Positions 50,746-60,068 are shown, numbered from the stretch's first letter. The stretch: 64,000 nucleotides of DNA from Amycolatopsis azurea DSM 43854 (GCF_001995215.1 NZ_MUXN01000024.1:62075-126074), one strand, 5' to 3'. Made by a program: numbers and translations. The notes: a model not told the origin generated them from the letters alone.

Positions 50746-50979
50746 TCAGCTTCGCATCGAGGCGCGGCGCTCTTCGTACTCGTCCTTGTCGATCTCGCCG
50801 CGGGCGAAGCGTTCGTTGAGGATCCGCAAGGCGTCGTCGTGGCTGGAGGCAGGTTTCGCGTACCGGCGCAGCAGAATCACCGCGACGGTGACGACGCCGG
50901 CGATCACGATGACGCCGATGGCGAGGATCAGCACCACGCCGAGCCAGCCGCTGCCGCCGTAATAGTGTCCGTAAGGCAT
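50746..50979 (-). CDS. Small membrane protein with SHOCT domain
   Basis: A 77-residue protein. One span (GVVLILAIGVIVIAGVVTVAVILL) follows a Tyr/Gly-rich N-terminus (PYGHYYGGSG), and the last about 30 residues are a SHOCT motif (DALRILNERFARGEIDKDEYEERRASM). SHOCT proteins are small oligomerising proteins often near stress genes. The ATG at 50979 has AAGGGA; a GTG one codon before is possible. Confidence 0.85.
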   Translation of the reverse strand: MPYGHYYGGSGWLGVVLILAIGVIVIAGVVTVAVILLRRYAKPASSHDDALRILNERFARGEIDKDEYEERRASMRS

Positions 50980-51048
50980 CACTGGAGTTCCCTTCGGTCA
51001 GTGGTGTTCCCCATGGTTCTTGCGACTCGCGACGCCGAGGAGGGCCGG

Positions 51049-51070
51049 AGGACCCGCCTGGCAGGGTCCT
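51049..51070. promoter_or_regulatory. Inverted repeat between the SHOCT and DUF4389 genes
   Basis: AGGACCC and GGGTCCT flank eight bases. The half-sites resemble inverted GGGAC motifs but their arrangement is not that of a DevR box. The position between divergent genes suggests an operator. Confidence 0.35.
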
Positions 51071-51137
51071 TCGTTCCTGTCCAGGCGGCGCGGAATCCCG
51101 GATCGTCGAGCTGTCCGCTCCGCGTCGAGGAGGAGTC

Positions 51138-52532
51138 GTGAACCAGGCAGTTCGTGTCGAAGCCAGGCTCGATCCCGGTCTGTCCCGCTGGTTGTGGCTG
51201 GTGAAGTGGTTGCTCGCGATCCCGCACTATGCCGTGCTCGCGTTCCTGTGGCCGGCCTTCGTCCTGCTGACGGTGTTCGCCTTCTTCGCGATCCTCGCCA
51301 CCGGCCGATATCCGAGAGCGATCTTCGAATTCAACGTCGGTGTGCTGCGCTGGTCCTGGCGCGTGCACTACTACGCCTACGCGGCGCTGGGCACCGATCG
51401 CTATCCGCCGTTCACCCTCGCCGACGTCCCGGAGTACCCGGCGAGGCTTGAAATCGTTTACCCGGAGCGGTTGTCGCGTGGACTCGTGCTGGTGAAGTGG
51501 TGGCTGCTGGCGATCCCGCACTACATCGTCGTCGGCCTGTTCGCGGGCGGCGGTCTGTGGCTGGCCTGGCGGTCCGGCGACGACGGGTTCAGCTGGGGCG
51601 CCGGCGGACTCATCGGCCTGCTGGTGCTCATCGCCGGGTTCGTGCTGCTGTTCACCGGCGAGTATCCGAAACCGATCTACGATTTCGTGCTGGGCATGGA
51701 TCGCTGGGTCGTCCGGGTCGGTGCCTACGCCGCGCTGATGACGGACGAGTACCCGCCGTTCCGGCTCGACACCGGCGGAGCGGAGCCGGATTACCCGACC
51801 GGCGAAGGAGTTCCGCCCGCGCGAAAACCGGGCGAGTCCGGCTGGACGCCGGGTCGCATCGTCGCGGTGGTCGTGGGCATCGTTCTCGGCCTCACGTCCA
51901 TGGGACTGCTCACCGGCGGTGCCACGGCCCTGTGGCTGGATCGGGTCGCTCGTGACAGCGACGGCTATCTGACCACCGCGGCGTCTTATCGCACCGAAAC
52001 CTTCGCATTGGCCAGTGAACGAATCCGGTTCGCCCGTGCCGCCGACGATTCCGTGCCTGCGCTGGGCGCGCTGGGCGATCTCCGGGTGACCGTGACGGAC
52101 GACGTGACCCGGAAGCCGGTCTTCATCGGGATCGCGAGGTCACAGGACGTCCAGCGGTACCTCGCGGGAACGGCGTACGCGACGGTCACCGACCTCTCCT
52201 CCGGTGCGGTGGTCACGCATCAGGGCCCCGACTCGCCGGGACCACCTGAGACCAGGGACATCTGGAAGGTGAAGTCCAGTGGACCCGGGTCGCGGGCGGC
52301 GAGCTGGCCCGATGAGCCGGGGGACTGGACGGTCGTGGTGATGAACGCCGACGGATCGCCGGACGTCCAGGTCCGTTCCGAAACCGGGGCGACCGTTCCC
52401 GCGCTCGGCTGGTTCGCCTGGTCGCTGCTGCTCATCGGCGCCGCCGCGCTGGCCGGTGCGGTGGCGCTCGTCGCCTTCGCGGTCGCGAAGGCGTCCCAGG
52501 GAATTTCGACCGCAGGACAAGGAGAACGCTGA
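51138..52532 (+). CDS. Membrane protein with two DUF4389 domains
   Basis: A 464-residue protein starting at a GTG with a GGAGGAG site. Two DUF4389 units (residues about 5-95 and 105-210) each have a W-L-x-x-I-P-H-Y span, a G-x-Y-P segment, and R-V-x-x-Y-A-x-x-x-T-D-x-Y-P-P-F. Two more spans follow (about 240-265 and near the C-terminus), separated by an extracytoplasmic domain of about 150 residues. Such proteins are frequent in actinobacterial stress loci. Function unknown. Confidence 0.82.
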   Translation: MNQAVRVEARLDPGLSRWLWLVKWLLAIPHYAVLAFLWPAFVLLTVFAFFAILATGRYPRAIFEFNVGVLRWSWRVHYYAYAALGTDRYPPFTLADVPEYPARLEIVYPERLSRGLVLVKWWLLAIPHYIVVGLFAGGGLWLAWRSGDDGFSWGAGGLIGLLVLIAGFVLLFTGEYPKPIYDFVLGMDRWVVRVGAYAALMTDEYPPFRLDTGGAEPDYPTGEGVPPARKPGESGWTPGRIVAVVVGIVLGLTSMGLLTGGATALWLDRVARDSDGYLTTAASYRTETFALASERIRFARAADDSVPALGALGDLRVTVTDDVTRKPVFIGIARSQDVQRYLAGTAYATVTDLSSGAVVTHQGPDSPGPPETRDIWKVKSSGPGSRAASWPDEPGDWTVVVMNADGSPDVQVRSETGATVPALGWFAWSLLLIGAAALAGAVALVAFAVAKASQGISTAGQGER

Positions 52533-52652
52533 TGCGGGCGATGGTGGTGGGCGACGTCCGCTCGCGCACGGGTCTCCGCGAGTGGGGTGCGGCGCTCGGC
52601 AGAAGGTTCGCTTCGGCTCGAAGGATCGGCTGACCGGAAGGCGGTGGTGTCG

Positions 52653-53555
52653 ATGGGGAAGCGTGAACCCGTCACGACGGGAGTCGACGGCTCCGAAGCC
52701 GCGTTGCGGTCGGTGCGCTGGGCGGCGGGCGAAGCAGTGCGGAGCGGGCGGCCGCTGCGGCTGGTCCACGCCTGTGTCCCGCCGGGACACGACTATCCCA
52801 ACCTGGAGGTCACCGAGGCCGAGGTCCGTGAGGCCATGTGGGCGACCGGTGCCAGACGGCTTGAGATCGCGGCAAACGTCGCCCGGACGTCGGAGCCGAC
52901 ATTGGAAATCGAAGCCGAGGCCAGATCCGGGGACCCGCGTGCCCTGCTGGTCGACGAGTCGTGGCGGGCGGCGGTGGTGGTGCTGGGTTCACGTGGGCTC
53001 ACCGGCGCCGGCCGGTTGCCGCTGGGATCGTCGGGACTCGCGCTCGCGGTCCACGGTCATTGCCCGGTCATCGTCGTCCGAGGCGATCGGAGCAGGTCGG
53101 GACCGGTGCTGGTCGGGGTGGACGACTGGGCAGGCTCGGCCGCGGCGGTGCGGTTCGCGTTCCAGGAGGCCTCGACGCTCGGCGTGCCGGTGACGGTGCT
53201 CAAGACCTGGCGTGAGATCGATCCCGCGGGTTCGGGAGGAGCGCGCGAGTTCTTCCTGCGCTCCCTGGAAAACCACCTCAACCGGGTCGCCGCGGAGTTC
53301 CCGCACGTCGTATCGGAGTGCCTCGTGGTCAGGGGGCGTCCGGGCCGGGTGTTGATGGAATACGGCGAGCGCGCCGGGCTGATCGTGGTCGGGACCCGTG
53401 GCGACAGCGGGTTCGGCGGACTCCTGCTCGGCTCGGTCGATCAGAACTCGCCGGGACGCGCGCCATGCCCGATCGCCGTCGTCCGTCCGGGGGTGGTTCC
53501 CGCGTTCGAGATCCGGGACGAGCAACCCCTGTCGGTGAAGGGAGACCGAACGTGA
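52653..53555 (+). CDS. Universal stress protein, tandem UspA domains
   Basis: A 300-residue two-domain USP. First domain: VTTGVDGSEAALRSVRWAA and SRGLTGAGRLPLGSSGLAL. Second: VLVGVDDWAGSAAAVRFAF and TRGDSGFGGLLLGSVDQNS. The second nucleotide motif is altered at its end (S-V-D in place of S/T), so ATP binding there may be lost. The ATG at 52653 is chosen because AAGGCGGT precedes it. It overlaps the hibernation factor gene by four bases (GTGA). Confidence 0.87.
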   Translation: MGKREPVTTGVDGSEAALRSVRWAAGEAVRSGRPLRLVHACVPPGHDYPNLEVTEAEVREAMWATGARRLEIAANVARTSEPTLEIEAEARSGDPRALLVDESWRAAVVVLGSRGLTGAGRLPLGSSGLALAVHGHCPVIVVRGDRSRSGPVLVGVDDWAGSAAAVRFAFQEASTLGVPVTVLKTWREIDPAGSGGAREFFLRSLENHLNRVAAEFPHVVSECLVVRGRPGRVLMEYGERAGLIVVGTRGDSGFGGLLLGSVDQNSPGRAPCPIAVVRPGVVPAFEIRDEQPLSVKGDRT

Positions 53556-54349
53556 CCGGGACAAAGATGACACCGGACGTGCACGTGAAGGTGCGCGGCG
53601 ATCTTCCGCCCGCCCTCGCCGAACGTGCCGGGCGGAAGGTGAAACGGCTCTTCGGGCTCGCTCATCGGCCGGTGCTCGCCGCGTCGGTGCGGTTGAGCAG
53701 ACACGGGAATCCCGCCATGGAGCAACCCGTGGTCGCCCAGGCGAACCTCGACGTGAGCGGACGGCGGTTGCGCGCACAGGTCGTCGCGCCGACCGCTGAA
53801 GAGGCGATCGACCGTCTGGACGCGAAGTTGCGGCGCCAGCTGGAGCGGAGCGTGCTCCACTGGGAGGCCAGGCGCGGGCGGTGGACGGACGTCGATCCCG
53901 CCGAATGGCGTCACGATTCGCCCTCCGGTCAGCCAACTCGAAGGTTTTCCAGGCTGGAAGACGAACGAGAGATCGTGCGGCGCAAGTGTTACTCCCTCGC
54001 TCGCTCCACTGTGGACGACGCGTTCTTCGAGATGCACCTGCTCGACTACGATTTCCACCTGTTCACGGAATCGGGTACCGGGCAGGACAGCGTGCTCTAC
54101 CACGCGGGCCCCACCTTGCACCGGTTGGCGCAGTCGACGCCGCCGGGGCCGCACCGGCTCAGTCCGTTCCGGCTCGCGGTGACCGTCAGCGGGCAACCGG
54201 CGCCGATCCTGGCGACGAACGACGCGGTGGACCGGCTCGGCCTGCTCGGCTTGCCGTTCCTGTTCTTCCTCGACCTCGATCACGCGCGGGGCAACGTGCT
54301 CTATCACCGGTACGACGGGCACTACGGCCTGATCACCCCGGTCGTCTGA
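53552..54349 (+). CDS. Long ribosome hibernation factor, RafH-like
   Basis: A 265-residue protein. The N-terminal about 100 residues fit the S30AE domain (DVHVKVRGDLPPALAERAGRKVKRLF, EEAIDRLDAKLRRQL). After a linker (WEARRGRWTDVDP) there are two copies of the C-terminal dimerisation-type domain (VRRKCYSLARSTVDDAFFEMHLLDYDFHLF, RLGLLGLPFLFFLDLD). This double C-terminus is known from RafH, the DosR-controlled factor that stabilises mycobacterial ribosomes in hypoxia. The GTG start overlaps the USP gene. Confidence 0.85.
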   Translation: MTGTKMTPDVHVKVRGDLPPALAERAGRKVKRLFGLAHRPVLAASVRLSRHGNPAMEQPVVAQANLDVSGRRLRAQVVAPTAEEAIDRLDAKLRRQLERSVLHWEARRGRWTDVDPAEWRHDSPSGQPTRRFSRLEDEREIVRRKCYSLARSTVDDAFFEMHLLDYDFHLFTESGTGQDSVLYHAGPTLHRLAQSTPPGPHRLSPFRLAVTVSGQPAPILATNDAVDRLGLLGLPFLFFLDLDHARGNVLYHRYDGHYGLITPVV

Positions 54350-54381
54350 TCACGTGAGTCGCGCCCCCTGGCACAAGCTGT

Positions 54382-56964
54382 TCACCGGAACAGCGCGGTG
54401 AGTTCGATCCTGCTGGAAATACCGAGCTTGTCGTACACGTGGGCCAGATGGTTGTCGACGGTCCGGACGGACAGCCGCAGCCGGCGCGCGATCTCCGGAC
54501 TCGTCTCCTGGCTCGCGGCCAGCCGGGCGACCTCGCGTTCCCTCGGGGTGAGCTGCTGGGTGCCCTCGCCACTGTCGAGCCCCGGAGACCGCGAGGTCGG
54601 GCAACATCGCGCCAACTCCCGTGCTCTCGCGAGGGCGGCACCCGCTCGCCGTGAATGTCCCGCCTCCTGCGCCACTCGCCCGGCCGCTGTCAGCATCTCG
54701 GCGGCGTGCAGGGGAGCGGGCAGTGCGGCGAAGGCGTCCGCTGCGGCGAGCAGGCCGGGTTCGTCGCCCGCCGCCAGCGCGACGGCGGCGTCACAGTAGA
54801 CGCGGGCGAGGTCGCCCTCGACGCTCTCTACGAGCACCTTCAGGCGTTTCTCCACCTGTCTCGCCGCGCCGAACCGCGCGGCCTCGTACAGCACGACCGC
54901 TTCCATACAGGGAATTCCGGCGTCCCGGGCGAGCGCCGCACCACCGAGCGCGATCTCCGCGGCGCCACGGACGTCGCCGCGGGCGGCGCTGACCCAGGCG
55001 CGATGAGCTTCGGCGTGTGGCCGGAAGAGCCGTTTGACCGCGGTTCGCGATCGGTCCGGACCGGCGTTGTCCAGGAGTTCGGCCGCTTCGTCGACGGCTC
55101 CGCTCATCGCCAGCGTTCCGGCGAGGATCATTTCGTGCAGGTGGAGGCTGCCGGTCGGGTCCTGAGCCGTTTCGATGGCGACGGTTTCGCGCAGCGAAGT
55201 GACGGCGGCGCGAAGTTCCCCTCGCAGCTGCGAGATCATCCCGGACAGCGCCGACCACGCCGCGATCAGGCCGGGATCGCCGACCTGCACGGCGGACTGA
55301 CCACCGTCTTCCGCGACGTCCTGCGCCTCGGAGAGCCTGCCCGCGAACAACAGCGTGTACCCCTCGGCGAGCCGGAGATACGGTAATCCGGTGCGGACAA
55401 GGTCGTCGTGACGTTCCGCGAGCCGCCGGCCCTGGCGTGCGAAGGAGAGCGCCGTCGAGGCCTTGCCCAGCATCGCGTAGGCGTTGACGGCCGTGGTGAA
55501 GGCCCAGAGCCTCGCGTCGATCGGCGCCGATTCCAGGTCGGTGATCTTGAGCGCGATGTCGAGCGCCTCCTGGCAGTTCCCCTCGGCGAGCAGGATCAGC
55601 GCCCGGGTCACCGTCGGGTCGTCCGGGAGCATCGTGGTGGCCTCGTCGTGCCTGGCGAGTCCCCAGTACAGGAGCCTCGCCCTGGTCGTGGTCCAGCCGC
55701 TCGGTTCGGACCGCCCGCTCTCCGCGAGGACCGCGATTCCGTCCTGATGCCGTCCGCACCAGCTGAGCACTTCGGCGAGCAGGGTCCGCGCCTGATCGGA
55801 TCCCGCGTCGACGGCGGCGCGCGCGAGCCGTTCCGCGAGCACGAGGTCGTGGCGGGCAAGGGATTGCCGGGCCGCGGCGAGCATGTCCGGCACGCTCGGC
55901 CGCAGACCGGTGGCGAGCTGCCAGGTGGTGAGGCGCAGCAGATCGTCCCTGCGGCGCAATGAGGTCGCGCCGAGACGCTCGGCGAGGGTCCGGTGGATCT
56001 CTCTGGCGCGCAAGGGTTTCAGGGCCGAACGGAGCACTTCGCCGTAGATCGGATGGGCGAGCCGGGCCTCGGAGCGACGTCCATCGCCGGTGACTTCGAG
56101 GAGTCCGGCGCGTTCGGCCGCGAGCAGTCCCGGTTCGGGTTCGACCAGTTCGAGTGGCAAGGGTTCACCGCAGGCCACCAGCTCGACGACCGCCCGCACG
56201 TCCGCGTCGCAACTGTGCAGCCGCGCCTCCACGAGCTCGTGCAGCCGCCACGCGCCGACCACCGGCCCCAGCCACCGCCAGGTCCCGTTCTCCTGCACCA
56301 GTGCACCGGATTCGAGACCGTCGAGCACCAAGGCCTGGAGGTGCAACGGGTTCCCGTCGGCCAACCGGCGCAGGCGCGTCCGGACGGAGGTCGGAACGTG
56401 GCCGTCCAGGGCATGTCCGATCAGATCGTCGACGAACGTGTCGGACAGCGGTGGGACTTCCGTTCGGCGGACCAGCCCGTTCTTCCACAAGGTGAAGATC
56501 GCGTCCGGTGTGCTCGCTCCCGTCGCCACCGTCGCCACCACGACGACCTTCCGATGGGTGCACAGGTGATGGACCAGTGCCGCCGACCCTTCGTCGAGCA
56601 GATGGGCGTCGTCGACGGCGAGGACCGCGCCGTCCTCGTCCCATCCTGCGGACGCCCACCGGAAAAGTGTTGTGCGGTCGGGTTCTTCGTCGGACGATGA
56701 GGTGACGGGCAGGAGATGGGAGGCCGCGCCGAGCGGGATCGACGATCCCGCTCCGGTCGCGGCCAGGAGTTCGACGCGGCGCCCGGCCGCGGCCGCGCGA
56801 TCCATCGCGACCCGCAGCAACCGGGTCTTCCCGACACCCGGCGGACCGGCGAGCAGGAGCCCACCGGTGGTCCCCGCCAGCGCTTCGTCGATCGAGGAAA
56901 GCTCTCTTCGCCGTCCTGCCAGCGGCCACGTCGAATCCAAGGTGGCACCCCCCTCAGATGTCAT
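54382..56964 (-). CDS. Large LuxR-type (LAL) ATPase regulator
   Basis: An 860-residue regulator. The AAA+ part has Walker A GPPGVGKTR (about residues 42-50) and Walker B AVLAVDDAHLL. A long helical, TPR-like middle follows (about 320-780), then a LuxR HTH at the C-terminus (LTPREREVARLAASQETSPEIA, RTVDNHLAHVYDKLGISSR). LAL proteins are typical pathway-specific activators in antibiotic clusters. It is divergent from the lanthipeptide synthetase gene (187 bases apart) and is the probable cluster regulator. Confidence 0.88.
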   Translation of the reverse strand: MTSEGGATLDSTWPLAGRRRELSSIDEALAGTTGGLLLAGPPGVGKTRLLRVAMDRAAAAGRRVELLAATGAGSSIPLGAASHLLPVTSSSDEEPDRTTLFRWASAGWDEDGAVLAVDDAHLLDEGSAALVHHLCTHRKVVVVATVATGASTPDAIFTLWKNGLVRRTEVPPLSDTFVDDLIGHALDGHVPTSVRTRLRRLADGNPLHLQALVLDGLESGALVQENGTWRWLGPVVGAWRLHELVEARLHSCDADVRAVVELVACGEPLPLELVEPEPGLLAAERAGLLEVTGDGRRSEARLAHPIYGEVLRSALKPLRAREIHRTLAERLGATSLRRRDDLLRLTTWQLATGLRPSVPDMLAAARQSLARHDLVLAERLARAAVDAGSDQARTLLAEVLSWCGRHQDGIAVLAESGRSEPSGWTTTRARLLYWGLARHDEATTMLPDDPTVTRALILLAEGNCQEALDIALKITDLESAPIDARLWAFTTAVNAYAMLGKASTALSFARQGRRLAERHDDLVRTGLPYLRLAEGYTLLFAGRLSEAQDVAEDGGQSAVQVGDPGLIAAWSALSGMISQLRGELRAAVTSLRETVAIETAQDPTGSLHLHEMILAGTLAMSGAVDEAAELLDNAGPDRSRTAVKRLFRPHAEAHRAWVSAARGDVRGAAEIALGGAALARDAGIPCMEAVVLYEAARFGAARQVEKRLKVLVESVEGDLARVYCDAAVALAAGDEPGLLAAADAFAALPAPLHAAEMLTAAGRVAQEAGHSRRAGAALARARELARCCPTSRSPGLDSGEGTQQLTPREREVARLAASQETSPEIARRLRLSVRTVDNHLAHVYDKLGISSRIELTALFR

Positions 56965-57150
56965 CCGCGGAAACCCTTTCGTCCCAGCCTTGATGCGGTA
57001 CCGGGATACGTCAAGCGACGATGCTCCATTCGCATTGAGTAATCGAAAGACCCGTCCGATTACGGACTTGAGTAGTGCCTCTGCTCTGTCGGAGCGGATT
57101 CACCGCGGCCTACGTTCGTGTCCTCAAACCGACCACGTCGAGGACACGCA
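56965..57150. promoter_or_regulatory. Divergent promoter region of the lanthipeptide cluster
   Basis: This stretch, between the LAL regulator and the synthetase, is lower in GC at about 57000-57080. It contains a GAGGA ribosome site before 57151. I found no clear palindrome; LAL proteins often bind loosely conserved direct repeats. Confidence 0.35.
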
Positions 57151-59901
57151 ATGGCTCTCCCGCTTGTTCGTGAAGAAGACGATCTCCAGACCATGCCGCG
57201 GACGGTGGCGCTGTCAGTGGATTTCCCGGAACCCGACGAACTGGTTGCCGAATCTCTGGCGGGCTGCGTGCTTTCCGGCTGGCTGCTCGAACGTTCCGAC
57301 ATCTGGACCTACCTGCATCCTCCCGTGGAGGAACGTCGTGTCCAGGGCTGGAAGCTGCATGTTTCGGCCACGGTGCTGTCCGCGCCGTGGGTGCTGCAGG
57401 CCTGTTTGCCGATCCTGCTCGCCTCTTCGGCGCAGTTCAAATTCGCCTCCACTTCGGCCGGTGTACTGAAACTCAACGACTTCCGGTGCCCGCGCGGTAA
57501 TTCCGGTAAATTCATCACCGTCTATCCGCCGGATCGTGATTCTTTGCTGGAACTGGCCGAGAAGCTGCACGATGCGACCGCGGGTCTGTCCGGTCCGGCG
57601 ATCCTTTCCGACGCCCGATATCGCCCGGGAAGCCTGGTCCATTACCGCTACGGGGCGTTCGACGGTTACCGCACACTGACCCACGACGGCGGCTATCGCG
57701 ATTGCGTCCTCGACGAGAACGGCGCGCCGGTGGAGGACCGGAGGCAGGGCTTCTTCCAGGTTCCGTCCTGGCTTCCGGACCCGTTCGGACGCGAGGACAA
57801 CGCTCCGGCGGCGTCGGTGCTGCTGCGGGACCGGTACGAGGTCACGAGGGTGGTCCGCCACGCCAACAAGGGCGGCGTCTACCGCGCGCTGGACCGGGAG
57901 ACTGGACGCGAGGTGATCGTCAAGGAGGCGCGGCCGCACGTCGGCACCGATCGCGAGGGTCTCGACGCGCGCGACTACCTGCGGCACGAAGGTTTCGTGC
58001 TGCGGCACCTGGCCGGCACCGGGCTCGTTCCGGAGTACCTCGATCTGTTCGAGCAGCAGGAGCACGTCTTCCTGGTCGAGGAGTTCCTGGACGGCGTGGG
58101 GTTCCGTGAGCGGGTCGACGACATCCTGCGCAACGGTGAGGGACAGCTCGACCCCGCGGAAAGCGCCGCTCTGGCGGGAAAGCTCGCGCGGTTGCTGCGG
58201 GGCCTGCACCGACGAGGCGTCGTCGTCCGTGACTTCACCCCGAACAACCTGCTGGCCATGCCCGACGGCTCCGTCCGGCTGATCGACCTCGAACTCGCGG
58301 CGGTCCGCGCCGGGACCCCGGCCGAGTGGGTGGTGCTCGGTGCCGGCAGCGGAACCCCGGGGCTCAGCGCGCCGGAGCAGTTCGCCTGCGTGGACCCGGA
58401 TCCGTCCGTGGACCTGTTCAGTCTCGGAGCCACGCTCCTGCATCAGATCGCCCATGTGAACCCCGACTTCGCCGAAGATCTCCCCGAGGTACGCCCGTTG
58501 GAGGAACGAGTGGCCGAATGGCTCGCCCCGCCGTTGTCCCGGCCTGTGTCGCGGACGCTGAGCCGGGTGATCAAGGGGCTCATGCGCACCGACCCCGCTG
58601 AGCGGATGCCTCTGGCGGAGGTCGTCGAGCTGACCGAAAGCCCGGCACCGGCGCTCACCGGTTCGAGGGAACTGCTCTGGGCTCCGGAGCAGTGGGACGA
58701 ACTGGTGGAGGGAGCACTCGGACATCTGGTCGACACGGCCGCGGGCGAACCCGCGCCGAGGCCCTGGCCCGAAACCGGGTTCGGGGAGCTGAACGAACCC
58801 TGTTCCGTCCAGCACGGGCTCGCGGGAACCCTCGCCGTACTGGCCAAGCTCAGCGAGAACGGCACACACGTCGAGCAGCTCTACGACATCGTGCTGTCCC
58901 GGATACTCGGGCATCTCGACGGTCAGCACCATCGTCTTCCCGGCCTGTATTTCGGCTTCTCCGGGACAGCTTGGGCGCTGTACGACGCCGGCCGGGCGCT
59001 GGGGCGCCCCGATCTCACCGACCGCGCCCTGCGGCTGGTGAAGAGCCTCATCATGGCGTGGCCGAACCCCGACGTCACGCACGGTCTCTCGGGGCTGGGC
59101 ACCTGTTTTCTCTACCTGGCGGGTGAAACCGGTGACGCGGAACTCGCCCGTCGCGCGGTTCACTGTGCCGAGTCCGTTTTGGCGGCCGCGAATCCGGGGC
59201 CGGACGGTCTCTTGTGGACGATCCCGATGTCGTTCGATTCGGACCTGGCCGGATATCGATCCTACGGTTTCGCCCATGGGGTGGCCGGGATCGGCGCGTT
59301 CCTGCTCGCCGCGGCGGGGGCCGCCGGACGTGAAGACTTCGCCGACGCCGCTCGGCGCTGCGGCGACACGCTGCTGACCGCGTCGAGCGTCGATGCCGGG
59401 GCGGTGCACTGGCCGGACTGTCCGGGGGCGTCCCGGGCACCGGTGTGGTGGTGCAACGGCTCGGCGGGAATCGGCACCTTCCTGTGCCGTCTCTACTCCG
59501 AGACCGGCGACGAGCGCTACCTCGAAGCCTCGATCGGCGCGGCTCGCGCGGTGATGGCGACCCGGCAGTGGGCGGGAACCGCCTACTGTCACGGACTTCC
59601 CGGCAACGGCGACTTCCTGCTCGACCTGGCGGGTGCGACCGGCGACCCGACCTACCGGGCCTGGGCGGAGTCGATCGCGCAGCTGATGTGGGCGCGGCGG
59701 ATCTACCGGAACGGCCGGGCCGTGCTGCCGGACGAAGGCGGCAAGGACGTCACCAGCGGCTACGGCGCGGGGATCTCCGGGCAGCTCGCTTTCCTCACCC
59801 GCCTGAGGTTCGGCGGTCGGCGGCTCTTCCACCCCGACCCATCGGCCTGGCGTGACGGTCTTTCGCCGGAGCGCTCCGGAACTCATTCCGAGAGGAGGTG
59901 A
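57151..59901 (+). CDS. lanL: Class IV lanthionine synthetase (LanL)
   Basis: A 916-residue three-domain enzyme. The N-terminal lyase-type region (about 1-215) has GWKLHVSATVLSAP, SGKFITVYPPDRDSL and SLVHYRYGAFDGYR. The kinase (about 230-490) has NKGGVYRALDRETGREVIVKEA, VVVRDFTPNNLL and LIDLELA. The cyclase (about 560-900) keeps all three zinc ligands: Cys768 in WWCNGSAGIG and Cys813-His814 in YCHGLPGNG. Intact zinc ligands separate class IV LanL from class III LanKC. It phosphorylates and eliminates Ser/Thr and joins Cys. The ATG at 57151 follows GAGGA. The precursor gene starts six bases after its stop. Confidence 0.88.
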   Translation: MALPLVREEDDLQTMPRTVALSVDFPEPDELVAESLAGCVLSGWLLERSDIWTYLHPPVEERRVQGWKLHVSATVLSAPWVLQACLPILLASSAQFKFASTSAGVLKLNDFRCPRGNSGKFITVYPPDRDSLLELAEKLHDATAGLSGPAILSDARYRPGSLVHYRYGAFDGYRTLTHDGGYRDCVLDENGAPVEDRRQGFFQVPSWLPDPFGREDNAPAASVLLRDRYEVTRVVRHANKGGVYRALDRETGREVIVKEARPHVGTDREGLDARDYLRHEGFVLRHLAGTGLVPEYLDLFEQQEHVFLVEEFLDGVGFRERVDDILRNGEGQLDPAESAALAGKLARLLRGLHRRGVVVRDFTPNNLLAMPDGSVRLIDLELAAVRAGTPAEWVVLGAGSGTPGLSAPEQFACVDPDPSVDLFSLGATLLHQIAHVNPDFAEDLPEVRPLEERVAEWLAPPLSRPVSRTLSRVIKGLMRTDPAERMPLAEVVELTESPAPALTGSRELLWAPEQWDELVEGALGHLVDTAAGEPAPRPWPETGFGELNEPCSVQHGLAGTLAVLAKLSENGTHVEQLYDIVLSRILGHLDGQHHRLPGLYFGFSGTAWALYDAGRALGRPDLTDRALRLVKSLIMAWPNPDVTHGLSGLGTCFLYLAGETGDAELARRAVHCAESVLAAANPGPDGLLWTIPMSFDSDLAGYRSYGFAHGVAGIGAFLLAAAGAAGREDFADAARRCGDTLLTASSVDAGAVHWPDCPGASRAPVWWCNGSAGIGTFLCRLYSETGDERYLEASIGAARAVMATRQWAGTAYCHGLPGNGDFLLDLAGATGDPTYRAWAESIAQLMWARRIYRNGRAVLPDEGGKDVTSGYGAGISGQLAFLTRLRFGGRRLFHPDPSAWRDGLSPERSGTHSERR

Positions 59902-59906
59902 CCGAA

Positions 59907-60068
59907 ATGGCCATTCCCAACGTCGAGGCGCTGCAGGCGCTCCCCGAGCCGGGAACAGGTCCGTCCTACATGGACTACGCCGCGGGCTGCTGCAGCTTCA
60001 CGTGCGGCAGCCAGTCGTGTGGTGCGACCTGCATCAAGCAGCCGACCCTGCCGATCAAGGACAGCTGA
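59907..60068 (+). CDS. lanA: ALQxL-type class IV lanthipeptide precursor
   Basis: A 53-residue peptide; the ATG at 59907 follows AGAGGAGGTGA. The leader (about 1-27) contains EALQALPEPG, the ALQxL motif of a known class IV precursor family, and ends in YMDYAAG. The core is cysteine-rich: CCSFTCGSQSCGATC (28-42), then IKQPTLPIKDS. Five Cys face four Ser/Thr within it (S30, T32, S35, S37, T41), so four rings at most and one free Cys or disulfide are possible. The product mass and ring pattern are unknown. Confidence 0.87.
   Translation: MAIPNVEALQALPEPGTGPSYMDYAAGCCSFTCGSQSCGATCIKQPTLPIKDS

Noticed and set aside
57214..59886. Long open frame on the minus strand opposite the lanthionine synthetase gene
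   Set aside because: It mirrors the LanL gene. Its composition is that of an antisense frame in high-GC DNA, with no domain pattern, whereas the plus strand has clear lyase, kinase and cyclase motifs.
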